DNA from: Peptostreptococcaceae bacterium
GTDB lineage: Bacteria > Bacillota > Clostridia > Peptostreptococcales > Peptostreptococcaceae
Direction: 5' to 3'
Assembly: GCA_017425305.1 (NCBI GenBank)
Contig: JAFOOW010000058.1
Coordinates: forward strand, 1 to 15,885
DNA: 15,885 nucleotides
Below, in pieces: positions 15,060 to 15,885 of this stretch; position 1 is the stretch's first letter, and each line of letters starts with the position of its first letter. Below the pieces are notes generated by a model, which had not been told where the DNA came from, made no database searches, and saw nothing but the letters and a program-made list of their open reading frames with translations. The translations under genes and the position numbers were made by a program.

Positions 15060-15418
15060 TTTATTTTTTTAACTTTCTTTTTTTTCTTTTTCTTAACGAT
15101 TTTTTTTGAACTTCTAGTTATAGCAACACCAGCAGCATCTGCAATAGGAGCAATAAAAATTTCATTATCGTTATCATTATTATCATTACCAGAATTACAA
15201 TCATTCAATGACTCTATAAGAGCCAATTCATCTGCTAAGACTGCAAAAAAAGTTGATAGTATAGATAAGTCAGTATCACTAACTTCCTCAGATATAGCTA
15301 TAGCTAATGCAGAAGCAATTATTAAGTAATCTAAAGAACCAAAACAACAGAGTTTTGATTTCTTATTATTTGAACTCCTATTTAGCTTTCTATATCTATT
15401 AAAATTTTTAGAACTCAT
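15047..15418 (-). CDS. Small unrecognised protein with hydrophobic core, Asn/Asp segment and polylysine tail
   Basis: A 123-residue protein of unknown function. Four parts are visible: a basic, Ser/Asn-rich head (1-25, with a CC pair at 24-25); a helical, acidic and hydrophobic core (28-73, LDYLIIASALAIAISEEVSD and STFFAVLADELALI); a short Asn/Asp linker (74-86); and, after IAPIADAAGVAI, a tail of almost pure lysine (105-121). The core resembles short uncharacterised Firmicute proteins with a DYLxIAxALAIxISExL pattern, which is a memory-based impression, not a search. A good start is set by GGAGG (15424-15428) five bases before the ATG. It is transcribed alone and stopped by a very long hairpin. 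The tail could bind nucleic acid, teichoic acid or peptidoglycan. The core is too polar for a sure membrane segment. The codon pattern matches its neighbours. Confidence 0.75.
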   Translation of the reverse strand: MSSKNFNRYRKLNRSSNNKKSKLCCFGSLDYLIIASALAIAISEEVSDTDLSILSTFFAVLADELALIESLNDCNSGNDNNDNDNEIFIAPIADAAGVAITRSSKKIVKKKKKKKVKKIKKTV

Positions 15419-15517
15419 ACAAACCTCCTAGATATATCCTAATAAAATATATATGTATTGGATTGACTATAAAAAACTAATATATTAAATAAAGTTTGGA
15501 TTATATTACATAAATTT

Positions 15518-15547
15518 GAATATGATTGCAGAATCTATACATAGATA
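15518..15547 (+). promoter_or_regulatory. Possible sigma-E type promoter of the amidase gene
   Basis: GAATATG (15518-15524) and CATAGATA (15540-15547), 15 bases apart, resemble the sigma-E elements KMATATT and CATACANT with one and two mismatches. They lie just upstream of the AAAAGGAG ribosome binding site. In so AT-rich a region the match could be chance. Confidence 0.3.
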
Positions 15548-15571
15548 TTAACAATTAAAAGGAGACAATAT

Positions 15572-15885
15572 ATGAAAAAATATAAGTTAATAGTTACTAT
15601 GATTATAGCTGTAGGAGTTATTTTAATAGGAACATCCAATCCGATATCTAACATATATAAAAGCACTAATTTTATAAGTAAATTTAAGTTAGATAATGAT
15701 AATAAAGATAAGAAAGAAAATAATAAATCACAAAATGAAAATTATATAATATGTATAGACCCAGGGCATCAACAAAAAGGAGATCCTACACCAGAACCAA
15801 TAGGACCAGGATCACCATATAAAAAAGCTAGAGTTTCATCAGGTGCAACAGGTGTAGCAACTAAAAAGCCAGAGTATATACTAAA
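15572..15885 (+). CDS. N-acetylmuramoyl-L-alanine amidase (Amidase_3), 5' part only
   Basis: The first 104 residues of a zinc peptidoglycan amidase, an enzyme that cuts the bond between MurNAc and the stem peptide outside the membrane. A signal or anchor helix (about residues 5-22, LIVTMIIAVGVILIGT) is followed by a Lys/Asn/Asp-rich linker (about 36-56). The catalytic fold begins with YIICIDPGHQQKGD, where H66 is the first zinc ligand. The continuation PEPIGPGSP, SSGATGVAT and KKPEYIL is typical of clostridial Amidase_3 proteins. The remaining zinc ligands and the catalytic glutamate lie beyond the window edge. The start has AAAAGGAG eight bases upstream. It is divergent from the polylysine-tailed protein gene. 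With sporulation genes around it, a role in mother-cell lysis or spore cortex is possible but unproven; CwlD-type and vegetative amidases share this fold. Confidence 0.88.
   Translation, partial: MKKYKLIVTMIIAVGVILIGTSNPISNIYKSTNFISKFKLDNDNKDKKENNKSQNENYIICIDPGHQQKGDPTPEPIGPGSPYKKARVSSGATGVATKKPEYIL

Overview
The window is a stretch of a low-GC, spore-forming, anaerobic Firmicute chromosome, most likely from the Peptostreptococcaceae (Clostridioides / Paraclostridium / Romboutsia group). The reasons are a glycyl-radical pyruvate formate-lyase, a complete spoIIA operon followed by spoVACDE, further sporulation genes (yunB, a SpoIVB-type protease), strong AGGAGG ribosome binding sites, and heavy use of ATA and AGA codons. 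The species call is an inference from gene content and order; no search was run.

Left part (1-5275), metabolic and housekeeping genes. A 3'-truncated pflB (minus strand) is divergent from a CaxA-type Ca2+/Na+ exchanger gene. That gene is broken by a one-base frameshift inside its first ion-binding repeat. A strong terminator follows, then a DEAD-box RNA helicase with a DbpA-type RNA-binding C-terminus and a clear sigma-A promoter. Next is a small phage-holin-like (LLH family) gene standing alone. Its Shine-Dalgarno is one arm of a 16-bp perfect hairpin that also looks like the helicase terminator.

Middle (5276-10312), sporulation control and germinant-release channel. An LL-diaminopimelate aminotransferase-like gene (minus, GTG start) is divergent from the spoIIAA-spoIIAB-sigF operon, which has a good sigma-H promoter. 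A strong terminator separates sigF from spoVAC-spoVAD-spoVAE. SpoIIAA, SpoIIAB and SigF form the partner-switching circuit that turns on forespore transcription. SpoVAC, D and E form the inner-membrane apparatus that moves dipicolinic acid. A 36-nt palindromic, bidirectional terminator closes this block.

Right part (10316-15885), cell wall and late sporulation genes. A class A penicillin-binding protein (minus) with unusual glycosyltransferase motifs 2 and 3 is divergent from yunB. yunB converges on a SpoIVB-like serine protease gene (minus). A small unrecognised protein with an acidic/Asn-rich segment and a polylysine tail follows (minus). It is divergent from the 5' end of a zinc amidase gene that runs off the window. 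No tRNA, rRNA, CRISPR array, insertion sequence or complete prophage is visible. The most distinctive unexplained items are the lone holin-like gene with its hairpin-embedded start, the antiporter frameshift, the altered PBP glycosyltransferase motifs, and the polylysine-tailed protein.
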